Positions 24,422 to 34,700 are shown, counted from the first letter of the stretch. The stretch is 64,000 nt of DNA from Flavobacterium hydrocarbonoxydans (GCF_009789235.1 NZ_WSTB01000007.1:124001-188000); one strand, 5' to 3'. The notes: generated from the sequence alone by a model not told the origin. A program made the numbers and translations.

Positions 24422-26161
24422 ATGAGAAAATTAATAATAAACTCCAGGATAAAACTATCAGTTGCCTTGCTTACAATTGCAAGTCTGGCGGTTAGCTGTT
24501 CAGATTTTTTGGATACACCTCCTGAAGATGTGTTTTCAGACGAAAATTTTTGGACTTCGGAAAATAACGTAAAAACATTCTCTTGGTTAAACTATAATAC
24601 CTTTAATGGTTACGGAAATAATACTGGTATTACAGCCGATTTTTACTTTCATGCTTCGGCTACAGGGTTAATAGACGACAACCTTGCAATGAACACTTTT
24701 ATTAACTTTCCAACGACTGCGAATGCTACTAACGCAAACTGGAACGAATATTACACTTTGATTCGTCGTTGTAATCTTATGTTAGAAAGAGTACCTAATA
24801 CACCAATGGATCAGGTGAAGAAAAACCACTATATAGGTGTAGCAAAGTTTTTCAGAGCGCATACTTATTTTCGTTTAGCTCAGCAGTTTGGTAATGTACC
24901 TTATACAGACATGTATTTAGCTCAAAGTGATATTAATGTATATAAACCAGCTTTGGAACGAGCAGAGGTAATTAATAATGTAATTAAAGATTTGGAAGAA
25001 GCAATTCCAATGTTATTAAACATTGATGATAGTAATGTTACTGTAAATAAATATACCGCTTATGCATTATTAAGCCGAGTGTGTTTGAGTGAAGGTACTT
25101 ACAGAAAATACAATTTGTCACAGAATGGAGATACTTATCTTCAGAAAGCAAAAGAAGCGTCTTTAGCTGTAATGAACAATAATTCTTTCAAACTAAACGC
25201 AGATTGGAAATCACTTTACAATTCTGTTGAGCTATTAGGAAATACCGAAGTAATTTTGACAAAAAGATATATTAGAGGTGTATTAGGAAATTCAGTACAA
25301 TCATATACTAATACATCTACTACTCAAAACGGATTGACAAAATTTGCTGCGGAAAGTTATGTAACTACTAATGGATTACCTATCAAGCAAGCTGGAAATG
25401 ATCAATATCTAGGTGACAACAATATTGCCAATACTTTTGCTAACAGAGATCCAAGATTTGCTAAAGCTTTTAGTACAGCAGAATACGCCTATTCTGACAA
25501 ACCTACAGGTAATGGTTTATCATCTATAACAGGTTATGTAATCCAGTTATATAACAATCCGAATACAACAGGTACAGAAGTTACAACAGGAGGACAAAAT
25601 CAAATTGATGCTCCAATTTTTACTCTAAGCGAAGTTTATTTAAATTACGCTGAAGCATGCGCAGAATTAGGTACAGTTACCAATGCTGATCTTAATTTAT
25701 CGATCAACAAAGTTCGTACACGTGCAGGAATTGCTACTTTGACTACCGATGGTACAAATGCCACAGTTGGTGGAGTACAAATCAATGATCCGCAAAGAAC
25801 AAGTGCATTAGAATTAATTTCTGGAGTTGTTAATCCAATTATATGGGAGATTCGTCGTGAACGCAGAATCGAGTTTATGAGTTGGACAACTATGAGAAAA
25901 GAAGATCTTATGCGTTGGAAAAAAGGAGATTATCTGGATACTAATGCAAACCCAGACGTTGCCTTAGGGGCTAAAATAACAGATTTGATAGGATCTGGCT
26001 CAAAAACAAAAGTAAATGCAGAAGGATACGTAATTCCTTATGCAACAGGTGTATCAAGAGTATTTGTATCACCAAAAAATTACTTTAGTGCAATTCCTAC
26101 AAATGATATTAGTTTGTATGCTGCAGAAGGTATCGAATTAAAACAAAATCCTGGCTGGTAA
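24422..26161 (+). CDS. SusD/RagB-family surface lipoprotein
   Basis: Lipoprotein of 579 residues with signal ending at LAVSCSDFLDTPPED, a common SusD start. TPR-like helices (VGVAKFFRAHTYFRLAQQFGNVPY and the ERAEVINNVIKDLEEA region) and the C-terminal RRERRIEFMSW motif are characteristic. It caps the SusC barrel and binds ligand. Only 32 bases separate it from susC, and a terminator follows, so susC-susD is the transcription unit. Confidence 0.95.
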   Translation: MRKLIINSRIKLSVALLTIASLAVSCSDFLDTPPEDVFSDENFWTSENNVKTFSWLNYNTFNGYGNNTGITADFYFHASATGLIDDNLAMNTFINFPTTANATNANWNEYYTLIRRCNLMLERVPNTPMDQVKKNHYIGVAKFFRAHTYFRLAQQFGNVPYTDMYLAQSDINVYKPALERAEVINNVIKDLEEAIPMLLNIDDSNVTVNKYTAYALLSRVCLSEGTYRKYNLSQNGDTYLQKAKEASLAVMNNNSFKLNADWKSLYNSVELLGNTEVILTKRYIRGVLGNSVQSYTNTSTTQNGLTKFAAESYVTTNGLPIKQAGNDQYLGDNNIANTFANRDPRFAKAFSTAEYAYSDKPTGNGLSSITGYVIQLYNNPNTTGTEVTTGGQNQIDAPIFTLSEVYLNYAEACAELGTVTNADLNLSINKVRTRAGIATLTTDGTNATVGGVQINDPQRTSALELISGVVNPIIWEIRRERRIEFMSWTTMRKEDLMRWKKGDYLDTNANPDVALGAKITDLIGSGSKTKVNAEGYVIPYATGVSRVFVSPKNYFSAIPTNDISLYAAEGIELKQNPGW

Positions 26162-26196
26162 TTTTTATAAATTACCACAAAACCAATTAACAATTT

Positions 26197-26234
26197 AATA
26201 CCTCTGGATACATAATTCAGAGGTATTATTTTAA
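26197..26234 (+). terminator. Terminator after susCD
   Basis: Perfect 10-base arms AATACCTCTG (26197-26206) and CAGAGGTATT (26218-26227), then ATTTTAAAATTTT. Downstream namZ therefore depends on readthrough or a separate promoter. Confidence 0.75.
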
Positions 26235-26403
26235 AATTTTATTGCTTTAATTCATCTGGGACTAAAAACTGAAGAGGCATTTTCATACCTATTCAGTCAA
26301 AACTCAGTCAAAAAACATTAAATAATGTTCGAATAATAATCTTAAATTTACTAGAGCTACTTAAAATTTTGACTTTAATCGGTATTCTAATTCCACCATT
26401 ACT

Positions 26404-27597
26404 ATGAAACGAATTCTAAAAAAACTCACACCCCTATTTTTATTATTTCCAATTCTATCTTTTTCGAATGTGCTGCGGCCATCCGAAAACAATAGTATTT
26501 GCACGAATACTGAAATCAAAACCGGTGCTGATAATTTTGAAAAATACTTGCCTTTATTGAAAGATAAAAAAGTTGGAATTGTAACCAATCAAACCGGGCT
26601 TTTGTCTAACAAAGTACATTTGGTCGATTTTTTATTAGACAAAAAAATAAATATTCAATACATTTTTGCTCCAGAACATGGTTTTAGAGGAACTGCCGAT
26701 GCCGGGGAACATGTTCATGACGGAAAAGATGCTAAAACGGGTTTGTCAGTTATTTCGCTTTACGGAGACAACAAAAAACCAAAACCAGAGCAATTCAAAA
26801 ACATGGATGTAATGGTTTTTGACATCCAGGATGTTGGAGCTCGATTCTACACTTACATCTCTTCTTTGCATTATGTTATGGAGGCTTGCGCCGAAAATAA
26901 TGTGCCGCTTATCATTCTTGACAGACCAAACCCAAACGGTAGCATTGTTGATGGTCCGATTTTAGAAAAAGAATTTAAAAGTTTCATTGGTATGCACCCA
27001 ATTCCTGTTCTTCACGGAATGACAATTGGCGAATATGGCCAAATGATTAATGGTGAAAAATGGCTAAAAGAAGGTGTTCAATGCAAACTTACCGTAATTG
27101 AATGTTCAAACTACAAGCGCGAAATGAGTTACAGTATTCTGGCAAAACCCTCTCCAAATTTACCAAACGATCAATCGATTAATTTATACGCCAGTTTATG
27201 TTTTTTTGAAGGAACCAATGTAAGTTTAGGGCGCGGAACCGAAAAACAATTTCAGATTTACGGTTCTCCATTTTTACCTAAAAAAGGATTTAGTTTTACG
27301 CCAAAACCTAATTTTGGATCTAAAACGCCTCCTCATAACGGAGAACTTTGCTACGGAGAAGATTTATCAAACGAACCTAAACTTCATCGATTAGAACTTA
27401 AATGGCTAATCGAAGCGTATAAAAACACTGCTGATAAATCGACATTTTTCATTCCGTTTTTCACCAAATTAGCCGGGACAAAAAAATTACAGGAACAAAT
27501 AGAAAAAGGCATTTCTGAAGATGATATTCGTAAAACCTGGAAAAATGGTTTGGAGCAATTTAAAAAAATGAGACAACCTTATTTAATTTATAAATAA
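26404..27597 (+). CDS. namZ: Exo-beta-N-acetylmuramidase NamZ (DUF1343, GH171)
   Basis: Exported protein of 397 residues with signal peptide (hydrophobic PLFLLFPILSF). Diagnostic DUF1343 motifs are GIVTNQTGLLSN, FAPEHGFRGTADAGE, FDIQDVGARFYTYISS and LDRPNPNGSIVDGP. Enzymes of this family remove single N-acetylmuramic acid residues from the non-reducing end of peptidoglycan chains, as shown for Bacillus NamZ (YbbC) and a Tannerella homologue. Directly upstream are susCD and downstream is a NagZ-beta-lactamase-like fusion. These would remove alternating MurNAc and GlcNAc units. Confidence 0.92.
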   Translation: MKRILKKLTPLFLLFPILSFSNVLRPSENNSICTNTEIKTGADNFEKYLPLLKDKKVGIVTNQTGLLSNKVHLVDFLLDKKINIQYIFAPEHGFRGTADAGEHVHDGKDAKTGLSVISLYGDNKKPKPEQFKNMDVMVFDIQDVGARFYTYISSLHYVMEACAENNVPLIILDRPNPNGSIVDGPILEKEFKSFIGMHPIPVLHGMTIGEYGQMINGEKWLKEGVQCKLTVIECSNYKREMSYSILAKPSPNLPNDQSINLYASLCFFEGTNVSLGRGTEKQFQIYGSPFLPKKGFSFTPKPNFGSKTPPHNGELCYGEDLSNEPKLHRLELKWLIEAYKNTADKSTFFIPFFTKLAGTKKLQEQIEKGISEDDIRKTWKNGLEQFKKMRQPYLIYK

Positions 27598-27611
27598 ACC
27601 CGTTGGGTAAT

Positions 27612-27765
27612 TATTTTTAACACATAGAAACATAGCTAATTGAACTCAAAAAAAGGCGTTTCACTTGCATTAAAACACATAGCTATGTGTCAGAAACGAG
27701 CTTCTTTTTGGTTTACTTTTTTCAAAAATCATAAAAATCTATTTTTTCTATGTGTTTAAGTAAAT
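27612..27765 (+). repeat. AACACATAGAA-family intergenic repeat, copy 2
   Basis: Contains TTTAACACATAGAAACATAG, AAAAAAAGGCGTTTCACTT and a palindromic ACACATAGCTATGTGT, and ends with CTATGTGTTTAA. It has the same block order as 10954-11045 and fills most of the gap between namZ and the GH3 gene. Confidence 0.6.
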
Positions 27766-27882
27766 TTTTATTCATTACACCTAACAAATACTTATAAATA
27801 AACGTTTATAATAAAATTCAAAATATAATTCCCTTTCTTTTTAGCAATTAAAAAACTAAAAAGCCGCTTAACTTATACCAAA

Positions 27883-30882
27883 ATGAAAAATTATTTTATA
27901 AAAACAACCTTATCGCTTGCCATACTTTCTTTAGTTATTAATTGTAAAAGCGTCAAAGAAGCCACTATAGTTTCTAATCAGGAAAAAGAAATATTGTCGA
28001 AGAATCAGGAAGTTTACACGCCAAAAACAAAAGCTGAAAAAGTTGTCTTTTTTAAGGATTCTGACAAAGAAAAACAATGGGTAGATAGCATTTACAAGCA
28101 AATGACTCTGGATGAAAAAGTGGGACAACTGTTTATGGTTTCGGCTTATTCGAACAAAGACACCACTCACATTCATAAAATTGATAAACTGATAAAAGAC
28201 TTCAAAATCGGAGCCTTAATTTTCTTTCAGGGAGGCCCTGTACGTCAGGCGAAATTAACGAACAGATACCAAGCTGCATCAAAAGTTCCTTTATTCATTG
28301 GCATTGATGCCGAATGGGGATTGAACATGCGTTTGGATTCAACGTATCGTTATCCCTGGAACATGACTTTGGGTGCTATCCAGGATTTGAAATTATTGGA
28401 ACAAGTGGGTGAACACATGGGTAAAGAAAGCAAAAGATTAGGCGTTCACTTTAACTTTGCGCCCGTTTTAGATATTAATACCAATCCAAAAAACCCAATT
28501 ATTGGCAATCGCTCTTTTGGCGAAACCAAAACCAATGTAGCCAATAAAGCTGCTGCTCTGATGAAAGGCGCTCAAAGTCACGGTGTATTTTCGACAGGAA
28601 AACATTTCCCAGGTCACGGAGATACTGCTACAGATTCACACAAAACTTTACCAACCGTAGCTTTTACAAAAGAGCGAATTGATTTGGTCGAATTATATCC
28701 TTTCAAACGCCTTTTTGATGACGGAATGGCTTCTGTAATGGTGGGTCATCTTAATATTCCGAGTTTAGAACCTACGGAAAACATGCCTACTTCGGCGTCG
28801 TATAATGTCGTGACGAATTTGCTTCAAAAACAATTGGGTTTCGAAGGTTTGATTATTACCGATGGTTTAGGTATGAAAGGTGCGGCAAATTTCAAAGGCC
28901 CTGGAGACCTTGATTTGGCAGCTTTTCTTGCCGGAAATGATATTTTGCTTTGTCCGGACGATGTACCTTTGGCTGTTCAAAAAATAATGGCGGCTTATAA
29001 TGATGGAACTGTAACGGAAGAACGATTAGCACATTCGGTTAGAAAAATTTTGGCTTACAAATACAAAATAGGTTTAAACAATTTCAAACCAATCGAAACC
29101 AACACTTTACAGTCTGATTTAAATACACCTGAAAACGACGCTTTGCAATATAAATTGTTCGAAAACGCGATTACGGTTTTAAAAAACAAATCGGAAATTC
29201 TTCCGATAAAAGATTTAAACCAGAAGATTGCTTACGTAAAATTAGGTGATGACACCAACAGCGCTTTTGTTTCGACTTTAAAAAAATACACCGAAGTAAC
29301 CGAAATTTCGAATACCAATGTCGATTCATTAAATATTGAATTAAAAAAATACAACACGGTAATTGTTGGTTTTCACAAATTAGACAAAGCCTGGGAAAAA
29401 CATGAATTTTCAGAAATTGAATTGTTTTGGCTGAAAAAAATCGCCGAGAACAATAATGTAATCCTAGATGTTTTTACAAAACCATACTCCTTATTATCAA
29501 TTCCTGATTTTGATGCTATTAAAGGACTTGTGGTTTCCTACCAAAACTCCGTAATAAGTCAGACAGTTTCGGCAGAAATCATTTTTGGAGCGGTTGATGC
29601 TAAAGGAAAATTACCTGTTTCTATCAATGATGCTTTTGATGTAAATGATGGATTGACAACAGAGAAAATAAATCGTTTAGGATTTACAACTCCCGAAAAT
29701 GAGGATATGAGTTCCTCGACTTTGTCAAAAATTGATGTTATTGCAGCCAAAGCCATCAACGGAAAAATGGCTCCGGGAATGCAGGTGGTTGTGGCAAGAA
29801 GAGGAAAAGTAGTTTTTCAGAAATCATACGGAAATCATACGTATGATGATTCGCCAAAAGTTACGGATTCCGACTTATACGATGTTGCTTCTATCTCCAA
29901 AATTATTTCTACACTTCCGAATGTGATGCAAATGTATGATCAGAAAAAAGTAAATCTGGACACGCCATTAAAAACAATGTTGCCTTATTTTGCAGGCAGT
30001 AATAAGGAAAATATTTCTTTCAAAAACCTAATGACGCACTATGCAGGGCTTCAGGCCTGGATTCCGTTTTACAAAGCGACTTTGGATAAAGACAATAATC
30101 CAATGGCGAAATATTACAGTAAAACGGCCAACAGTGAGTTTTCTACAAAAGTTGCTGATAGTCTTTTCTTAAGGAATGATTATCACGATACCATTATGAA
30201 AATCATTAAAGACACTCCGCTTTCGATAAAAAAAGAATACAAATACAGTGATTTTACTTTTATAATCCTGAAAGAATATTTAGAATATCAAACCAAAAAA
30301 AGTTTGGAATCACTGAGCCAAAATAACTTCTACTCTACTTTAGGAATGAATTACACGACATACAACCCATTACAAAAATTTGATCGAAATGTGATTGCGC
30401 CAAGCGAAGTGGATAATTACTTTAGACATCAGACCGTTCAGGGTTATGTACACGATATGGCGGCGGCTATGGAAGGCGGAGTTGCAGGTCACGCCGGAAT
30501 TTTTTCTAACGCAATGGACGTTGCCAAAATGATGCAATTGTTTCTGCAAAAAGGAAATTATGGCGGCATCAATTATTTTTCGCCTGAAACTTTTGATGTT
30601 TTCAACACTTGTCATTTTTGTTCAGAAGGAATTGAAAGAGGTTTGGGTTTTGATAAAAGATTAGGGAAAGATGGGCCAACTTGTCAATGTGTTTCTCCGT
30701 CAAGTTTTGGACACACTGGCTTTACGGGAGATATGGTTTGGGTTGATCCGGCTACAGAAATTGTATATGTTTTTCTATCCAACAGAACGTATCCAGAAGT
30801 GACTGCTGCTGGAAATGTATTAGCTAAAGATAAAATTAGAGAAGATATTCAAAAAGTTATTCAGGAATCTATTTTTAAATAA
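27883..30882 (+). CDS. Lipoprotein fusion of GH3 beta-N-acetylglucosaminidase (NagZ-like) and serine beta-lactamase-like domain (AmiE-like)
   Basis: Lipoprotein of 999 residues, signal ending LVINCKS. Residues about 60-420 are a GH3 N-terminal barrel with the NagZ signature KHFPGHGDTATDSH (near 240) and nucleophile region IITDGLGM. A GH3 C-terminal sandwich follows (about 430-590). Residues about 610-990 are a class C beta-lactamase-like domain with S670-I-S-K673, a YSD at 788-790 and H944-T-G in place of KTG. In Bacillus, NagZ (YbbD) and the beta-lactamase-fold amidase AmiE (YbbE) are neighbours of NamZ (YbbC). This fusion probably releases GlcNAc and then cleaves the peptide from MurNAc; the second activity is inferred. 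Confidence 0.9.
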   Translation: MKNYFIKTTLSLAILSLVINCKSVKEATIVSNQEKEILSKNQEVYTPKTKAEKVVFFKDSDKEKQWVDSIYKQMTLDEKVGQLFMVSAYSNKDTTHIHKIDKLIKDFKIGALIFFQGGPVRQAKLTNRYQAASKVPLFIGIDAEWGLNMRLDSTYRYPWNMTLGAIQDLKLLEQVGEHMGKESKRLGVHFNFAPVLDINTNPKNPIIGNRSFGETKTNVANKAAALMKGAQSHGVFSTGKHFPGHGDTATDSHKTLPTVAFTKERIDLVELYPFKRLFDDGMASVMVGHLNIPSLEPTENMPTSASYNVVTNLLQKQLGFEGLIITDGLGMKGAANFKGPGDLDLAAFLAGNDILLCPDDVPLAVQKIMAAYNDGTVTEERLAHSVRKILAYKYKIGLNNFKPIETNTLQSDLNTPENDALQYKLFENAITVLKNKSEILPIKDLNQKIAYVKLGDDTNSAFVSTLKKYTEVTEISNTNVDSLNIELKKYNTVIVGFHKLDKAWEKHEFSEIELFWLKKIAENNNVILDVFTKPYSLLSIPDFDAIKGLVVSYQNSVISQTVSAEIIFGAVDAKGKLPVSINDAFDVNDGLTTEKINRLGFTTPENEDMSSSTLSKIDVIAAKAINGKMAPGMQVVVARRGKVVFQKSYGNHTYDDSPKVTDSDLYDVASISKIISTLPNVMQMYDQKKVNLDTPLKTMLPYFAGSNKENISFKNLMTHYAGLQAWIPFYKATLDKDNNPMAKYYSKTANSEFSTKVADSLFLRNDYHDTIMKIIKDTPLSIKKEYKYSDFTFIILKEYLEYQTKKSLESLSQNNFYSTLGMNYTTYNPLQKFDRNVIAPSEVDNYFRHQTVQGYVHDMAAAMEGGVAGHAGIFSNAMDVAKMMQLFLQKGNYGGINYFSPETFDVFNTCHFCSEGIERGLGFDKRLGKDGPTCQCVSPSSFGHTGFTGDMVWVDPATEIVYVFLSNRTYPEVTAAGNVLAKDKIREDIQKVIQESIFK

Positions 30883-30899
30883 TGTGTTAGTAATTATCC

Positions 30900-30931
30900 A
30901 TTCCTGCGGGGTTTTGTGGCCCTGCAGGAAT
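30900..30931 (+). terminator. Terminator after the GH3 fusion gene
   Basis: Twelve-pair hairpin with one G-T pair: ATTCCTGCGGGG (30900-30911) against CCCTGCAGGAAT (30920-30931), loop TTTTGTGG. The tail is A-rich rather than a T-run. Confidence 0.7.
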
Positions 30932-31033
30932 AAAATTAAAATGATTTAGAATACTTTGAGGACACGGAAAGTATTTTCGTGCTATCGTAGCATGTCCGAG
31001 CGATCATTGTGCATATTCGGGCGATTGAGTTTC

Positions 31034-31122
31034 TCGGCCAGCCTTCCCTTCCGGTGGTTCCTGATTTTCTTCTACTGGTTTAAGTGCTTCGCTTAGGTAA
31101 GGATTGCCTGTGAATTAGGTAT
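31034..31122 (-). pseudogene. Fragment of a second rhs linker region
   Basis: About 85 bases closely match the linker of the large rhs gene at 32917-33006. On the minus strand both encode the short string SEALKPVEENQEPPEG. The fragment has a net five-base insertion, which breaks the frame, plus several substitutions, and it has no start, core or tip. It is a decayed remnant of a duplicated or displaced rhs 3' region, lying just past the terminator that closes the rhs cluster. Confidence 0.75.
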
Positions 31123-31156
31123 AAAAACCTCGCATTGTTGCAAGGTTTTTTATTTA
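31123..31156 (-). terminator. Terminator closing the rhs cluster
   Basis: Arms AAAAACCTCGC (31123-31133) and GCAAGGTTTTT (31140-31150) pair with one mismatch. It can work in both directions and lies about 60 bases beyond the last minus-strand gene. Confidence 0.65.
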
Positions 31157-31212
31157 TTCTTTGTTGATTTTATTTGTCTTACGAGTAAGATACTTGCGAT
31201 AGCATGGGGTAT

Positions 31213-31791
31213 CTAATCTAATATCTTACATTTTGAGTCAAATTCATTATAAAGATCATCTAATAAAATTTCTTTAGAATTATTAATAATAGTTTCGATG
31301 CTATTATTATTTTTATCAAATTTTAAATCATCCAATATTGTATAAATATAGATATGATTCTGCATTTGTGTTACAAAATAGGGTTGTTCATCCCAAATTT
31401 CATAACACTTTTTACTATAATCTTTCCTTTCTAAATTGCGAAGAAAAGTTACATATTCATTAACAATATTAAAAGATTGATTTGCAGCTACAGAATCTTT
31501 AAAAAGGTATTCGGTTACAATTATATTATTAATTGCTTTATTTTCATGAAGATAGTATGTTCTTTTTTTTATTATATCTTTATAAAAAGAAGTTTTGCAT
31601 TTGTAAAGATGAGCTGAAAAATAATCATCTTCTTGAAATCGTACTAATTTTATTGTTTTGCTAATTTTTAATTCTTCATAAATCTGAATAAAGTTAAAAT
31701 CATCTGTAAAAATTATATTTTTCTTATGTGAACTGCACATAAGAGAAATTATCATTGTAAAAATTATTAAAGTTATTTTTTTTATTCTCAT
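31213..31791 (-). CDS. Small lipoprotein, candidate immunity protein for the Rhs tip
   Basis: Protein of 192 residues that I do not recognise by family. The N-terminus MRIKKITLIIFTMIISLMCSS is a lipoprotein-type signal with a slightly unusual lipobox (SLMC). The mature part is mixed alpha/beta, rich in Lys, Asn and Tyr, with no catalytic motif visible. The gene starts three bases after the rhs stop and is as AT-rich as the rhs tip, unlike the rest of rhs. Immunity genes of polymorphic toxins usually sit in exactly this place. A lipid-anchored immunity protein would imply that the toxin acts in the periplasm or at the envelope. Function is inferred from position only. Confidence 0.7.
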   Translation of the reverse strand: MRIKKITLIIFTMIISLMCSSHKKNIIFTDDFNFIQIYEELKISKTIKLVRFQEDDYFSAHLYKCKTSFYKDIIKKRTYYLHENKAINNIIVTEYLFKDSVAANQSFNIVNEYVTFLRNLERKDYSKKCYEIWDEQPYFVTQMQNHIYIYTILDDLKFDKNNNSIETIINNSKEILLDDLYNEFDSKCKILD

Positions 31792-31794
31792 AAT

Positions 31795-34700
31795 CTATTC
31801 TATTTTTAATTGAAAAATTGTACTATCAAGTGATATATCAGCTTTTTTATTACCATCCTTTGCCCCAGTTACGGTTTTATCTCCTCTATAAAATTTTCTC
31901 GCTGAATAAATCCAGACTTGCATATTCTCTTCAAATTGTTCTTTAGTAAATGCTCTTGCACCACCGCCATCTTCAACATAAATAAATAATGGATTTACAT
32001 TTGTTCCAACATAATCAACTCCATCAACATTAATTTTCTGAGTGTAATCTTTTGAAACTATGACCATGGTACTATGATATTCAGCTCCCATTCCAACTGC
32101 GAATATACCAATTCCCAATCTTTCAGTTAAATCATCTAATTTATTTGTGATATTACTGTTGATACTTTGTAAATCTTGAGATAAATCTTGAGAAGACATA
32201 TCATTGTGAGATCTAGAACTTAACTTTTTTCCATCATAAGTAGGAGCTACATTTGATATTTTTTGATAATTTTTAGAATTTATAGAAGTTACAGCTGAAG
32301 AAAGCGTATTGTTGGTTTTAATATTTGTATTAGTACCATATAATGCATTTAAATTACTACCTAAAGCGTTTAAACAACACATAGCGCAATTTCTATTTAA
32401 ATCGCTACGTCCGCCCAAAGCATTAGTTATAAGGTTATTTATATTTTGAATAAATTTAGACCAATTAGGAATGGGCTCTCTCCCATCAGGATCAATAAAT
32501 CTATTTGGATTATTAAAACAATAGACATAGGGAGAATAATTAGGATAATTTTCTGTTTTTGGATCCACACTAAGCCAAAGACTAGTTTTCATATCCAAAT
32601 ACCTAGCCCCATAATAACTTAAATTCGTCTCCCTATCCAATTCCTTACCATTAAACAAATAAGGACTGGAAAAACTAGAACTATGCTCCTCAAACAAAAC
32701 TTCCCCAAAAGCAATATATTCTACATGCTGTGAGATGGAACCATTTTTGTTGGTAATATACGAAGTACTTCCCAAATGATCCGGATGAAAATAAAAAATA
32801 TCATTCTCCGGTAATCCTATTCCGGTAAAACCTTCACCGCCTTTTACCGTTTCAGGTTCTACAGGAGGGCCAAATTGTACAGGCGGTCCCGGTACATCGC
32901 CCGGTGCATTAAACACTGGATTTCTCGGCCAGCCTTCTGGTGGTTCCTGATTTTCTTCTACTGGTTTAAGTGCTTCACTTGGATATGGATCGCCTGTAAA
33001 TTCCGGTGTTGCATATATTCCGTGTTGTGTTGGTGGTCCTGGAGGCACTCCTAAACCTTTAACGTAATTGTCTAAAGCTTTTTGCTGCTCAGCTGTTAGT
33101 TTCCCGTAATTTACGCCTCCTGCCGTTAATTTTAAGGGTTGGGCAAATGATCCGTTTCCTAATTTGCTTACAATTCGTCCTGCACCCTCAAAGTAATGTT
33201 TAGTGAATTTGCCTTTGTTAATTACAAAATAAGGACTTACATAACCTGTATAATCATCGGTATGCACAATTGTGGCGGCAGTTTCTCCATTGATGGCTAC
33301 ATTTTGAGAATCACCGGAACTTTTTATAACGCGTTCGCCTGAGGCATCATAGGTAAATTGGTGAATTCTCCCGTTGTCATTAATTCCCATTAAACGGTTT
33401 TCTTCGTCCCAGGTCATTTTCCTGAAACTCTTTTCTTCCGTATAGCTCGTTGGGTTTCCGTTGCCATCGTAAACATATTCTCTAGGTTCGGTTTTTCCTG
33501 ATTCGGCAATTTTGTTTGGTGCGTTAGGATGCAGTTCGTTATCGTAATTATAATCCAACACATAGCCTTTTTGCTCACTGTTTACGGTATGCACCAAATC
33601 TTTCTTCGTAATATTGTGCATTTTGTTATAGCTCATATTCAGCTCATAACTTGCCTTGGTAAACTCACCCTGATAGGTTGCTTTTGCCGATTTTAATCGG
33701 TAGAAATCATCGTATTGGTATTCATGATTTGATGTTCCGCCAAGCGTATTGTTTACAATTGGAGCTGCGTTTTTTATACCCAGAACATTTCCAACCAAAT
33801 CATAACTATAACTATTATTCATGACTTCCCTGGTACCACTTTTTACCTGCAACTGTTGCAATCTGCGCATTACATCATCATAGGTATAATGGGTTTCGGT
33901 ATCGTTGCCGTATTTTAAATATTTACGCTGTTCAAACTCATCATAACTTAATTGTTTAATGTAATCGTAGGTATGACTTTCTTTTTTACCCTGCATACTT
34001 TGCAGATTTCCAGCGCGGTTATAGGTATATTCCACCACTTCACCGTCAGGATAGGTCATTTTCTGGATTCGGTTCCAGGTGTCGTATTCGTACTCCGAAA
34101 TATATGTTTGAATATCCGTTGGCGTAATACGAAGTGTTCGGATTTCTTTTTCGACCTCGCCTAATTTTCCGTAGAAAAACTCTTGTCCGCCGCTGGCATC
34201 CTGTACAAACCACAATCTGCCTCGACGCGCTGCTGTTCCATCGGCTTTGCCATAATTATATTGCACATTATTCTGAGGGTTTTTAGGATATTTTATACTT
34301 TCTAATCGGTTGTAATTGTATTCGTATTGTATGGCACCATCATTGGGCACCGTATTTTTAATATCCTGTGTAATACGTGAGGTTAAATTGCCAGCTAAAT
34401 CATATTGCATGGTTGTGGTTCCTGCATCAGGATGTGTAAATTCTACTCTTCTGCCCAGCCAGTCGTAACTGCTTTTGGTTACATGATCCATGGCGTCGGT
34501 TACTTTTATCATTTCTCCTAACGCATTGGTTTCGAATTTTGTAACCAAATCATTTTGCAAACTAGCTAAATTCTGACCAGCAGCGTCTGTATAAGTCTGG
34601 CTTGTTTTGTTTAAAGCGTCCGTTTGTATGGTGCTTAACGCTGGTATTCCGTCATAATTATCCAGAGCGAAAGTAGTTGTATTGGTACTTCCGTCAGGCA

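Noticed and set aside
21129..26161. SusC/SusD pair considered as a starch or plant-polysaccharide system
   Set aside because: The linked enzymes are all for MurNAc/GlcNAc and no amylase or other glycan hydrolase is present.
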